From assembly GCF_019636075.1 (NCBI RefSeq), contig NZ_JAHBYG010000025.1, positions 1 to 56,943 of the forward strand: a stretch of 56,943 bases of DNA, written 5' to 3'. Positions 36,261 through 44,800 of the stretch are shown piece after piece. How positions within the stretch are numbered: the first letter of the stretch is position 1; each line of letters opens with the position of its first letter. Both the position numbers and the translations under genes were made by a program. Below the pieces are notes generated by a model. The model was not told the origin of the DNA. It did not search any database and saw nothing but the letters and a program-made list of their open reading frames with translations. Source of the DNA: Ferrovibrio sp. (GTDB lineage Bacteria; Pseudomonadota; Alphaproteobacteria; Ferrovibrionales; Ferrovibrionaceae).

Positions 36261-36746
36261 ATGCTGCAGGATACCAATTTCTGGGTACTCGTCGCATTCG
36301 TGATCTTTTTCGGCATCCTGTTTTACCTGAAGGTGCCGGGGCAGCTCACCAAGTCGCTGGATGAGCGCGCCGAAAAGATCAAGCGCGAACTCGACGAAGC
36401 CGAGAAGCTGCACCGCGAGGCGCAGCACCTGTTCGCCGAATATCAGCGCAAGCAGCGTAATGCCCTGCAGGAAGCCGCCGAGATCGTGGCCGCCGCCGAA
36501 GCCGAGGCCAAGGTGCTGGCCCAGGCCGCCGCTGCCGACCTGAAGGCTTCGCTGGAGCGTCGCCGCCAGCAGGCCGAGGCGAAGATCGCCCAGGCCGAAC
36601 AGGCCGCCATGCGCGAAGTGCGCGATACCGCCATCGATCTGGCCGTGGCCGCCGCCGCCGATCTGCTGAAGCAGAATCTGCAGGGCGCCGCCGCCAAGAC
36701 CCAGACCGAACGCGCCATCGCCGAGATCCGCGCCAAGCTGCACTGA
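36261..36746 (+). CDS. atpF: F0F1 ATP synthase subunit b
   Basis: A 161-residue peripheral-stalk subunit. LQDTNFWVLVAFVIFFGILF is the membrane anchor and the rest is a continuous Ala/Glu/Gln/Lys-rich helix that reaches up to F1. It is the last gene of the F0 operon; F1 genes are not in the window, in keeping with the split atp operons of alphaproteobacteria. A strong terminator follows within 30 bases. Confidence 0.94.
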   Translation: MLQDTNFWVLVAFVIFFGILFYLKVPGQLTKSLDERAEKIKRELDEAEKLHREAQHLFAEYQRKQRNALQEAAEIVAAAEAEAKVLAQAAAADLKASLERRRQQAEAKIAQAEQAAMREVRDTAIDLAVAAAADLLKQNLQGAAAKTQTERAIAEIRAKLH

Positions 36747-36771
36747 TCCCAGCCATAGCCGTAAAGTTTCC

Positions 36772-36803
36772 AAGCCGCCCTGGTTCGCCAGGGCGGCTTT
36801 TTC
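36772..36803 (+). terminator. Rho-independent terminator of the F0 operon
   Basis: A perfect 12-bp stem, AAGCCGCCCTGG at 36772-36783 and CCAGGGCGGCTT at 36788-36799, with a stable TTCG loop and a T-run (TTTTTC) directly after. It lies 26 bases past the atpF stop. Confidence 0.9.
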
Positions 36804-36865
36804 GTTACCAGATTTGAACGAATCCTGCCGTATCTTTGCCATGATTGCTTGGGTATAAAGCGGCC

Positions 36866-38011
36866 ATGACGCAGTTTTCGATACAGCGCTATTCCATCCT
36901 GTTTGGGGCGGCCTTGCTGGCCTTGCCGATGGCATCGTTGCCGGCTTGGGGCCAGCAGGCCGATAAAACCGAGCAGAAACCGGCTGCCGAGGCGGCCAAT
37001 ACATCCGCGCGCTCCGAGGCACCGGCGGCACCGGAAGCACCGGCGGCATCGGAAGCAGCGCCGGCACCGGCCATTCCGCCGCCGCCCAAGCGCGGTACCC
37101 TCAGCTTCCTGTTGGAAAACGACCTGTTCACCAATACCGACCGGCATTACACCAATGGTGTTCACATGTCGTGGCTCACCGCGCCTGAGGGGCAGCCTGG
37201 CGGTACGCCGGGCTGGGCGGCTGAGGCCGCGCGCATGTTGCCGCTGCTGGAAAAGTCGCCCGATATCCGGGTGGAACTGGCGCTGGGCCAGAGCATGTAT
37301 ACCCCGCGCGACATCACCCTGGTGAATCCGCCGCCCGAGGACCGGCCCTATGCCGGTTGGCTTTATGGCACCCTGGGGGTGATCGCCGATACCGAGCGGC
37401 ATCTCGATCAGGTGCAGATCGGCTTGGGCATTGTCGGCCCGGCCTCGCTGGCCGAGCAGTCGCAGAAAACCGTGCACGAGATCATCAACTCGCGCGAACC
37501 CAAGGGCTGGGACAGCCAGCTCAAGACCGAGCCGACCTTGCAATTCACCTATCAGCGCAGTTGGCGCCATCGCTCCAAGCAGGCCATCCTGGGCCTGGAT
37601 TTCGATGCCGTGCCGCATGCCGGCGTGAATTTGGGCAACGCCCTTACTTACGCTAATTCTGGTGTAATGCTGCGCGTGGGCCACAACATACCGGTGGATT
37701 ACGGTCCGCCAAGGGTGCAGCCCAGCCTGCCGGGATCGGGCTATTTTCAGCCCACCGGGCCTTGGGGTTTCTACCTGTTCGCCGGCGTGGATGGCCGGGC
37801 GGTGGGGCGCAACATGTTCCTGGATGGCAACACGTTTGCCGATAGTCGCAGCGTGGACAAGAAGACTTTCGTGGGCGATTTGCAGTTTGGCGCCGCGCTC
37901 TATATCAGCAATGTGCGCTTCGCCTATACCCATGTGGTGCGCAGCCGTGAATTCGAGACGCAGGAACAGGCCGATCGTTTCGGTGCCCTCAGCGTGTCGA
38001 TGCAATTCTGA
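36866..38011 (+). CDS. LpxR-like outer-membrane lipid A 3'-O-deacylase (DUF2219)
   Basis: A 381-residue protein with a signal peptide (about residues 1-32, ending SLPAWG), an Ala/Pro/Glu-rich linker to about residue 75 and a beta-barrel domain. LLENDLFTNTDRHYTNG is the LpxR/DUF2219 signature with the Asn-Asp pair and Tyr/Asn residues of the active site. DRPYAGWLYGTLG and alternating aromatic/polar strands follow, and the final residue is Phe as in outer-membrane barrels. It probably trims or senses lipid A at the cell surface. It stands alone between the atp operon and the secretion genes. Confidence 0.85.
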   Translation: MTQFSIQRYSILFGAALLALPMASLPAWGQQADKTEQKPAAEAANTSARSEAPAAPEAPAASEAAPAPAIPPPPKRGTLSFLLENDLFTNTDRHYTNGVHMSWLTAPEGQPGGTPGWAAEAARMLPLLEKSPDIRVELALGQSMYTPRDITLVNPPPEDRPYAGWLYGTLGVIADTERHLDQVQIGLGIVGPASLAEQSQKTVHEIINSREPKGWDSQLKTEPTLQFTYQRSWRHRSKQAILGLDFDAVPHAGVNLGNALTYANSGVMLRVGHNIPVDYGPPRVQPSLPGSGYFQPTGPWGFYLFAGVDGRAVGRNMFLDGNTFADSRSVDKKTFVGDLQFGAALYISNVRFAYTHVVRSREFETQEQADRFGALSVSMQF

Positions 38012-38047
38012 TCGCAAGCCCGCGCCGCGCAGTAGTTGGCGGCCCGC

Positions 38048-38072
38048 TTACTGGGCAGAATTTGCCCAGTAA
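38048..38072. promoter_or_regulatory. Perfect palindrome upstream of the type I secretion operon
   Basis: TTACTGGGCA at 38048-38057 and TGCCCAGTAA at 38063-38072 are exact inverted copies around GAATT. It lies 36 bases after the lpxR-like stop and about 145 bases before the secretion ATPase start. No T-run follows, so an operator or mRNA hairpin is as likely as a terminator. Confidence 0.45.
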
Positions 38073-38170
38073 ATTACTGAAAAGGCTTAACTTGCCTTTA
38101 AGATTCACCGTGGTGTTATGTCAGGGGTCGTATAGTGCTTGCTGAGAAAAAGCAGGCATTCGCGCCCCCG

Positions 38171-38185
38171 CCGCCTGAAAGGCGG
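38171..38185 (+). other. Small hairpin in the leader of the secretion ATPase gene
   Basis: CCGCCT at 38171-38176 pairs with AGGCGG at 38180-38185 around GAA. It lies 32 bases before the ATG at 38218. It may fold in the mRNA leader; its role is unknown. Confidence 0.35.
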
Positions 38186-38217
38186 TTGCGATATGATGGA
38201 GAAACCACGTTGCGCCG

Positions 38218-40068
38218 ATGAAGCCTCGTCCGCCTTCCGCCCTACGCACTGCCTTCCTGCTCTGCGCGAGTTATGTCGTCGCAGCGGGCGCGTTCAGCCT
38301 GGTGATCAACCTGCTGAACCTGGTGCAGCCGCTATACATGATGCAGGTCTTCGACCGCGTGCTGTCGAATGGCAGCATCAGCACGTTGATCATGCTCACG
38401 ATGGCTTGTGTGGTGGCGCTGTTGGTGTTGGCGCTGATCGACGACGTGCGTTCCCGCATCCTGATCGGTTGGGGCATCCGCATCGATGCGATGCTGTCGG
38501 CCAAGCTGATGGCGGTGGAGGTGGAGCGCAGCAGCCAGTTGCGGTCTGCCGCACCCGGCCAGACCCTGCGCGATCTCGACAAGCTGCGCCAGGTAGTGAC
38601 CGGCAGCGGCACGATTGCTTTTCTCGATCTGCTGTGGACGCCGGTTTACATGGGCATCTGCTTCCTGTTGCACCCGTTGCTGGGCATCGTTGCCCTGAGC
38701 GGCGCCGGGCTGCTGCTGCTGCTGGCGATCGGCAACCAGTTCTTCGTCACCAAGCCCACCGCCGAGGCGATGGGCCATGCCCAGAAAAGCTACCGCCTCA
38801 CCGAAGGCAGCCTGCGCAATGCCGAGGCCGTGCAGGCCATGGGCCTGTTGCCAGGCCTGTTGCGCCTCTGGCGCACCGAACGGTTGGCTTTCCTCAATCG
38901 CCAGGCGGTTGCCAGCCGCCGCAGTGCCGGCTTCATGGCCGCCATCCGTTTTCTGCGTACCGGTTTGCAGGTGGCCATCCTTGCCGTTGGCGCCTGGTTG
39001 AGCGTGCGGCAGGAAATCAGCCCCGGTGCCATGTATGCCGCCATGCTGCTGGGCGGCCGCGGCGTGCAGCCGGTCGATCAGGTGGTGGGCGTGTGGGGCC
39101 AGCTTGTGGAAGCGTTCAGCGCCGCCAAGCGCGTGGATGAAGCGCTGGCCCAGCCGCTGCGCCAACAGCAGATGCAATTGCCGGATCCGGAAGGCAACCT
39201 CTCGGCCGAAGGCATCACGTTTGCCGCACCCAATACCGAAGTGGCGATCCTGCGTGGCATCAGTTTCCAGCTGCCGGCTGGCGAAAGCCTCGGCGTGATC
39301 GGCCCAACGGCTTCGGGCAAATCCACGCTGGCGCGGTTGCTGGTTGGCGTGTGGCGGCCCTATAGCGGCGTGGTGCGGCTGGATGGCGCCGATGTGTTCG
39401 GCTGGGACCGCGAGGATTTCGGCCGCCATGTCGGCTATCTGCCGCAGGATATCGAACTGTTCTCCGGCAGTGTGCGCGACAACATCGCCCGCTTCCAGGA
39501 ATGCGAACCCTCAGCCGTGGTGCGGGCCGCCAAGCTGGTGGGTATCCACGACATGATCCTGCGTCTGCCCAAGGGCTATGATACCGAGATCGGCGAGGGC
39601 GGGGCGGTGTTGTCTGGCGGCCAACGCCAGCGCATCGGTCTGGCGCGGGCGATTTTCGGCGATCCCAAGCTGGTAGTGTTGGATGAACCCAATTCCAATC
39701 TGGATGGCCAGGGTGAGGAAGCATTGCGCCAGGTGCTGCTGCATCTGAAGCGCGAACGCGTGACCGTGGTGATCATCGCCCATCGTCCCAGCATGTTGGT
39801 GACGGTGGATAAGATCATGGTGATCCGCAACGGCCTGATCGAGCGTATGGGCCCCACCTCGCAGATCATGGCGGCTTTCGCGCCAAACGCGCCGCAATTG
39901 CGCGTGGTGCAGGGCGGCCAGGCACAGCAGGCGCCCAATCAACAGCTTTCGGGCCAACAGGCAGCGCAGATTGCGGCGCAACAGGCTGCTCCGGTTTCAG
40001 GCCAGGCTCCTCAGGCAGCGGCGAAGGCCGCCGATGCCGAGCCTATCGATGCCGCAGCGAAGGGATGA
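38218..40068 (+). CDS. Type I secretion system permease/ATPase (PrtD/RsaD family)
   Basis: A 616-residue inner-membrane ABC exporter. Residues 1-310 hold about six hydrophobic segments (for example AFSLVINLLNLVQPLYMMQV). The ATPase domain has Walker A GPTASGKST at about residue 362, the signature LSGGQRQRIGLARA and Walker B LVVLDEPNSNLD. No peptidase-like N-terminal domain is present, which fits exporters of RTX proteases, lipases and S-layer proteins. The C-terminal 60 residues are Gln/Ala-rich and low complexity. It overlaps the adaptor gene by ATGA and is probably dedicated to the giant RTX-like protein downstream. Confidence 0.93.
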   Translation: MKPRPPSALRTAFLLCASYVVAAGAFSLVINLLNLVQPLYMMQVFDRVLSNGSISTLIMLTMACVVALLVLALIDDVRSRILIGWGIRIDAMLSAKLMAVEVERSSQLRSAAPGQTLRDLDKLRQVVTGSGTIAFLDLLWTPVYMGICFLLHPLLGIVALSGAGLLLLLAIGNQFFVTKPTAEAMGHAQKSYRLTEGSLRNAEAVQAMGLLPGLLRLWRTERLAFLNRQAVASRRSAGFMAAIRFLRTGLQVAILAVGAWLSVRQEISPGAMYAAMLLGGRGVQPVDQVVGVWGQLVEAFSAAKRVDEALAQPLRQQQMQLPDPEGNLSAEGITFAAPNTEVAILRGISFQLPAGESLGVIGPTASGKSTLARLLVGVWRPYSGVVRLDGADVFGWDREDFGRHVGYLPQDIELFSGSVRDNIARFQECEPSAVVRAAKLVGIHDMILRLPKGYDTEIGEGGAVLSGGQRQRIGLARAIFGDPKLVVLDEPNSNLDGQGEEALRQVLLHLKRERVTVVIIAHRPSMLVTVDKIMVIRNGLIERMGPTSQIMAAFAPNAPQLRVVQGGQAQQAPNQQLSGQQAAQIAAQQAAPVSGQAPQAAAKAADAEPIDAAAKG

Positions 40069-41483
40069 GCGCCGTGGCAAAAAACCGCGACAAGCTGCCC
40101 CAGACCGTTGAATTGCGGCCCCGGCCCCTGCAGATGGCGACCACGCCGGGCAAGCCGGCGCGGCGCGGCGGCGTGCCCGATCTTGCCGATCCGGCAGAGA
40201 ATGACGGCGCCACCGCGTCGATCCGCTTCGGCGTGTTCATCCTGCTGCTGTTTGTCGGCCTTACCGGCTTCTGGCTCTACACCGCGCCGCTGGACAGCGC
40301 TGCCATCGCGCAGGGCATCGTGAAGGTGGAGGGCAATCGCAAGACCATCCAGCATGTGGATGGCGGCGTGGTGCGCGAATTGAATGTACGTGAAGGCGAT
40401 TTGGTGAAGCGCGGGCAATTGCTGGTGCGGCTGGATAGCGTGCAGGCGCAATCGGCGGTCGGCATTTTCGCTTCGCAATACGATACGCTGCGCATCCAGG
40501 AGGCGCGCTTGCGTGCCGAGCGCGATGGTTTACCTGCGGTGCAATTCCCGCCCGAACTGCTTGCCAATGCCGATAACAGCATCGTTGCCGAAGCGATCCG
40601 CGGCGAAACGCAATTGTTCAATGCCCGTCGCGTGGCACAGGAAGCGCAGATTTCGGTGCTGCGCCAGCAGATACTGCAGCTCAATGAACAATCGCGCGGT
40701 CTGGCGGCGCAATCGCAGGCGCTCGAGCGTCAGATGCAGCTGGTCAATGAAGAACTGAGCGGTACGCGCGAATTGTATGAACGCGGCTATGCGCCGAAAA
40801 CCCGCGTATTGGCGCTGGAACGTGCGATGGCTGCGATCGGCGGCCAGGTTGCCGAATATCGCGGCTCGGTGGGTCGCGTGCGTTATGCCGTGGCACAGGC
40901 CGAGGCCCAGATGGAGCAGCTGCGCCGCGACAGGCTTTCGCAGGTCTCGGCGGAACTGAACAGCGTGCAAGCCCGCATCGCCGATGCCGGCGAGCGCCTG
41001 ACGGCTGCCAAGGATGCCCTCGAGCGGACCGAAATCCGGGCGCCGGAAACCGGCTATGTGGTGGGTCTTACCGCCTTCACCGTGGGCGGCGTGATCAATA
41101 AGGGCGAGAAGATTCTGGAAATCGTGCCGGAAGGATCGGAAATGCTGATCGAAGCCCGGTTGCGGCCCGAGGATGCCAAGGATGTGCATGAAGGCATGCG
41201 CACCGAATTGCACCTTCTCGCTTATAAGTCGCGCGGAATCCCAATCATACACGGAACCATCCTTACCCGTTCAGCAGACCGCCTTACCGACCCGCGTACT
41301 GGCGAAGGTTTCTTCTCCATCCAGGTAGAGCCGGACCGCAAAGAGCTGGATGCCATTGAAGGGATCAAGTTGGCCCCTGGTATGCCTGTGGATGTATTAG
41401 TTCCGACTGGTTCTCGCACTGCGTTGGAATACCTCATCGAACCGCTGCTCGGAGCGGCCCGGAAGTCCTTCAAGGAAAGATGA
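40065..41483 (+). CDS. HlyD/PrtE-type membrane fusion protein of type I secretion
   Basis: A 472-residue periplasmic adaptor that joins the ABC exporter to an outer-membrane channel. A cytoplasmic N-terminus is followed by one membrane helix (FGVFILLLFVGLTGFWLYTA). A lipoyl half-motif surrounds VKVEGNRKTIQHVDGG, a long coiled-coil hairpin covers about residues 140-320, and the second half-motif and beta barrel start near TEIRAPETGYVVGL. The start overlaps the ATPase stop (ATGA). Codon use in the last 90 codons is visibly less GC-rich than in the first part. Confidence 0.92.
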   Translation: MSAVAKNRDKLPQTVELRPRPLQMATTPGKPARRGGVPDLADPAENDGATASIRFGVFILLLFVGLTGFWLYTAPLDSAAIAQGIVKVEGNRKTIQHVDGGVVRELNVREGDLVKRGQLLVRLDSVQAQSAVGIFASQYDTLRIQEARLRAERDGLPAVQFPPELLANADNSIVAEAIRGETQLFNARRVAQEAQISVLRQQILQLNEQSRGLAAQSQALERQMQLVNEELSGTRELYERGYAPKTRVLALERAMAAIGGQVAEYRGSVGRVRYAVAQAEAQMEQLRRDRLSQVSAELNSVQARIADAGERLTAAKDALERTEIRAPETGYVVGLTAFTVGGVINKGEKILEIVPEGSEMLIEARLRPEDAKDVHEGMRTELHLLAYKSRGIPIIHGTILTRSADRLTDPRTGEGFFSIQVEPDRKELDAIEGIKLAPGMPVDVLVPTGSRTALEYLIEPLLGAARKSFKER

Positions 41484-41852
41484 ATTTATGATTAATATCA
41501 AATACTTGAGGTTCCCTCCGGCGAGATGCGACGATGATCGTCACATTTTGAATGAATTTTTCTTGATCGTAACGAGTCCTTAGCAGATTGCTGATTGACT
41601 CTTGCCGTACGGGCATGTAGTCGTTGAAAACCCTCGGAGTGTTCTGCCTGGAGTCTATGTCAAGGCATATGACCCGCACCATTCCGGCCTAAAGTTGGGG
41701 CAAAAGGGTTAGGGGATTGAAATCGGATAGTGGCCAAATGTTCGGCCAACGGTCCATCGGATTAAGCTTACCGGGGAAAAACCCGGACTTTGACGCTCTG
41801 TGTATACCAGGCGAAGCCTGGTTGGGGGCATCTCAGAAGGAGAGGATGCGTC
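41484..41852 (+). other. Long A+T-richer leader region of the giant repeat gene
   Basis: About 370 bases without a convincing gene, visibly richer in A+T than the rest of the window. It contains several possible stems: CCGGG/CCCGG at 41771-41786, ACCAGGC-GAA-GCCTGGT at 41806-41822, and GCATC/GATGC at 41828-41849, which encloses the ribosome-binding site AAGGAGAGG. I could not match it to a known riboswitch class. Confidence 0.55.
41806..41849 (+). promoter_or_regulatory. Leader hairpins around the ribosome-binding site of the giant gene
   Basis: A perfect 7-bp stem (ACCAGGC at 41806-41812, GCCTGGT at 41816-41822, loop GAA) stands just before a second stem, GCATC at 41828-41832 with GATGC at 41845-41849. 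The second stem brackets the Shine-Dalgarno run AAGGAGAGG (41838-41845), four bases before ATG 41853. It could limit or time translation; this is inference. Confidence 0.4.
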
Positions 41853-44800
41853 ATGACCATCAATATTACGCTGGGTAACGGCGACAACAACGCTACCTTT
41901 AGCGGCTTCGGCACCCTTTCAACCGGCACTGGCCAAGACACCATCACCGTTACCGGTGGCATCACCAATGCCGTGGTCAACCTCGGCGATGGCGACGATA
42001 GCCTCACCCTTGCCAATGCCGCCAACAGCCTGACTGCTTCGAATGTTGAGACCCTGATCGGCGGTTCTGGCGCCGATACGGTCACCATCAGCGGTTCGCT
42101 CTCCTCCTCGGCTTCCATCGATCTTGGCGACGGCAAGGACAAGCTCACTCTCGGCGATAGCGGTTACACCCTCACGCTGTCCAACCTCGAGAGCCTGACA
42201 TCCGGCACTGGCGCCGACAGCATCACCTTCGCCACCGCCGTCACCGGCGGCAGCATCGTGCTCGGCGCGGGCAATGACGAACTCTTCCTGGCCGATGGCA
42301 CCAACTCCGTCACCGTTTCCGGCGCCGAAAGCGTCACTGGCGGTACTGGCGACGACACCATCACGCTCTCTGCCGCGGTCACCGGCGGCGATTACGAAAT
42401 GGGCGACGGCAACGACAGCCTGACGCTCGCCAACGGCACCAACAGCCTCACTATCAGCAATGTCGAAACCCTGACCGGCGGCACCGGCGCCGACGCCGTC
42501 ACCCTCGACACCACGATCAGCGGCACCGTCAATCTCGGCACCGGCAACGACAGCCTGACCCTGGCCGATGGCGGCAACACCCTCACTGCCGGCGGCATCG
42601 AAACCCTGACCGGCGGCACTGGCGCCGATATCGTCACCTACACCACCGCGGTCACCAACGCGAAGATCGATCTGGGCGACGATTCCGACAAGCTGGTGCT
42701 GGCCAATGGCAATAACAGCCTCACCGCCACCAACGTTGAGACCCTGACCGCTGGCAGCGGCAACGACACTGTCACGCTGGGCTCCACCATCGATTCCTCG
42801 GCGTCCATCGATCTGGGCGCCGGCAAAGACAAGATCACCTTGGCCGATGGCGGCAACGTAGCCGTTCTGACCAATGTTGAATCCGTCACTGGCGGCACCG
42901 GCGCCGACGAAGTCACCCTCACCACCACGGTGTCGGGCGGTCTGGTCAGCCTGGGCGATGGCAACGACAGCCTGCAACTGGCCGATGGCGGCAACAGCCT
43001 TACCGTCACCAATGTTGAATCCGTCGTAGGCGGCACCGGCGCGGATAACGTCACCCTGGGCAGCACTCTGCCTTCCACTGCTTCGGTGGATCTGGGCGAT
43101 GGCGCCGATACCCTGACTCTGTTCAACGGCCCGAACAACCTGACCATCACCAACGTCGAAACCGTGATCGGCGGTTCGGCGGCCGACGAACTCACCATGT
43201 CGGGCACCGTGTCCGGCGTGCTGTTCACCCTGGGCGGCGGCGACGACAAGCTGCATCTGGCCGATGGCGGCAACACCCTGTCTGCCAATTCGGTGGAAAC
43301 CATCACCGGCGGCACCGGCGACGATCTGATCACCTATACCGCCGCGCAGGCCAAGGCCTCTGTCGATCTGGGCGATGGCTCCGATGGCGTTACCCTTGCC
43401 AACGGCACCAACAATTTCACCTTCACCAACGTGGAAACCATCACCGGCGGCACCGGCGCGGATACCGTCACGCTGGGCTCCACCATCGATTCTTCGGCGT
43501 CCATCGATCTGGGCGATGGCAAGGACAAGCTGACCCTGGCCGATGGCGGCAACGTCGCCAATATCGCCAACGTGGAAAGCGTTGTCGGCGGCTCGGGCGC
43601 CGATGAAGTCACGCTCACCACCACCATTTCGGGCGGCAGCGTCGAACTCGGCGCCGGCTCCGACAGCCTGCAGTTGGCCAATGGCGGCAACAGCCTCACC
43701 GTCGGCAATGTGGAAACCATCTCCGGCGGCACCGGCGCCGATGCGGTCACTCTCACCAATGTTGCCAACACCGTCACGGTCACCAATATCGAGACCCTGA
43801 CCGGCGGCACCAATGCCGATACCGTCACGCTCGGCGACACGGTCGCCAATGCCAATATCAATCTGGCCGCTGGCTCCGATAGCCTGCAACTGGCCGATGG
43901 CGGCAACACGCTCACCGCGTCCAATATCGAAACCATCACCGGCGGCGCCGGCGACGACACGGTCACTCTGGGTGCGGCTGCGGTCGGCAGCAAGGTCGAT
44001 CTGGGCGATGGCTCGGATAAGCTGGTGCTGGCCAATGGCACCAACAGCCTCACTGTCAGCAATGTCGAAACCCTGACCGGCGGCACCGGTGCCGATACCG
44101 TTACTCTGGGCGGCACCATCGACTCCTCCGCTGCCATTGATCTGGGCGACGGCAAGGACAGCTTGAAGCTGGCCGATGGCGGCAACGAAGCGCTGCTGGC
44201 CAATGTGGAAACCGTCACTGGCGGTTCGGGTGCGGATAACGTCACCCTCAGCGCTGCGTTGACCGGCGGCACTGTCGATCTGGCGGCTGGCTCCGACAGC
44301 CTGACCCTGGCCAACGGCACCAACAGCCTGACGGTTGCTAATACCGAAACCATCACCGGCGGCACTGGCGCAGACACCATCACCCTGAGCGCGACGATTG
44401 ACTCGTCCAGCGCGATTGATCTGGGCGATGGTGTGGATACCGTTGTGCTGGCCAATGGCGCGAATACCGCCACGCTGACCAATGTTGAAAACGTCACTGG
44501 CGGCACTGGCGCCGATGCCATCACCTTCGACACCACCGTCTCCGGCGGTAATGTCAATCTGGGTGCGGGCAATGACAGCCTGACCCTGGCCGATGGCGGC
44601 AACAGCCTCACGGTCACCAACACCGAAACCGTCACCGGCGGCACCGGCGATGACACCGTCACCCTGGGTGCGGCTGCCACCGGCACGCTGACCAACATCG
44701 ATCTCGGCGATGGCTCGGACAAATTGGTTCTGGCCAACGGTGCCAACACCCTGACTGTCGGCAATGTGGAAACCCTGACCGGCGGCACCGGCAACGACAC

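Noticed and set aside
41761..41850. Cyclic-di-GMP or other known riboswitch in the leader of the giant gene
   Set aside because: The hairpins do not show the conserved cores of any riboswitch class I know.
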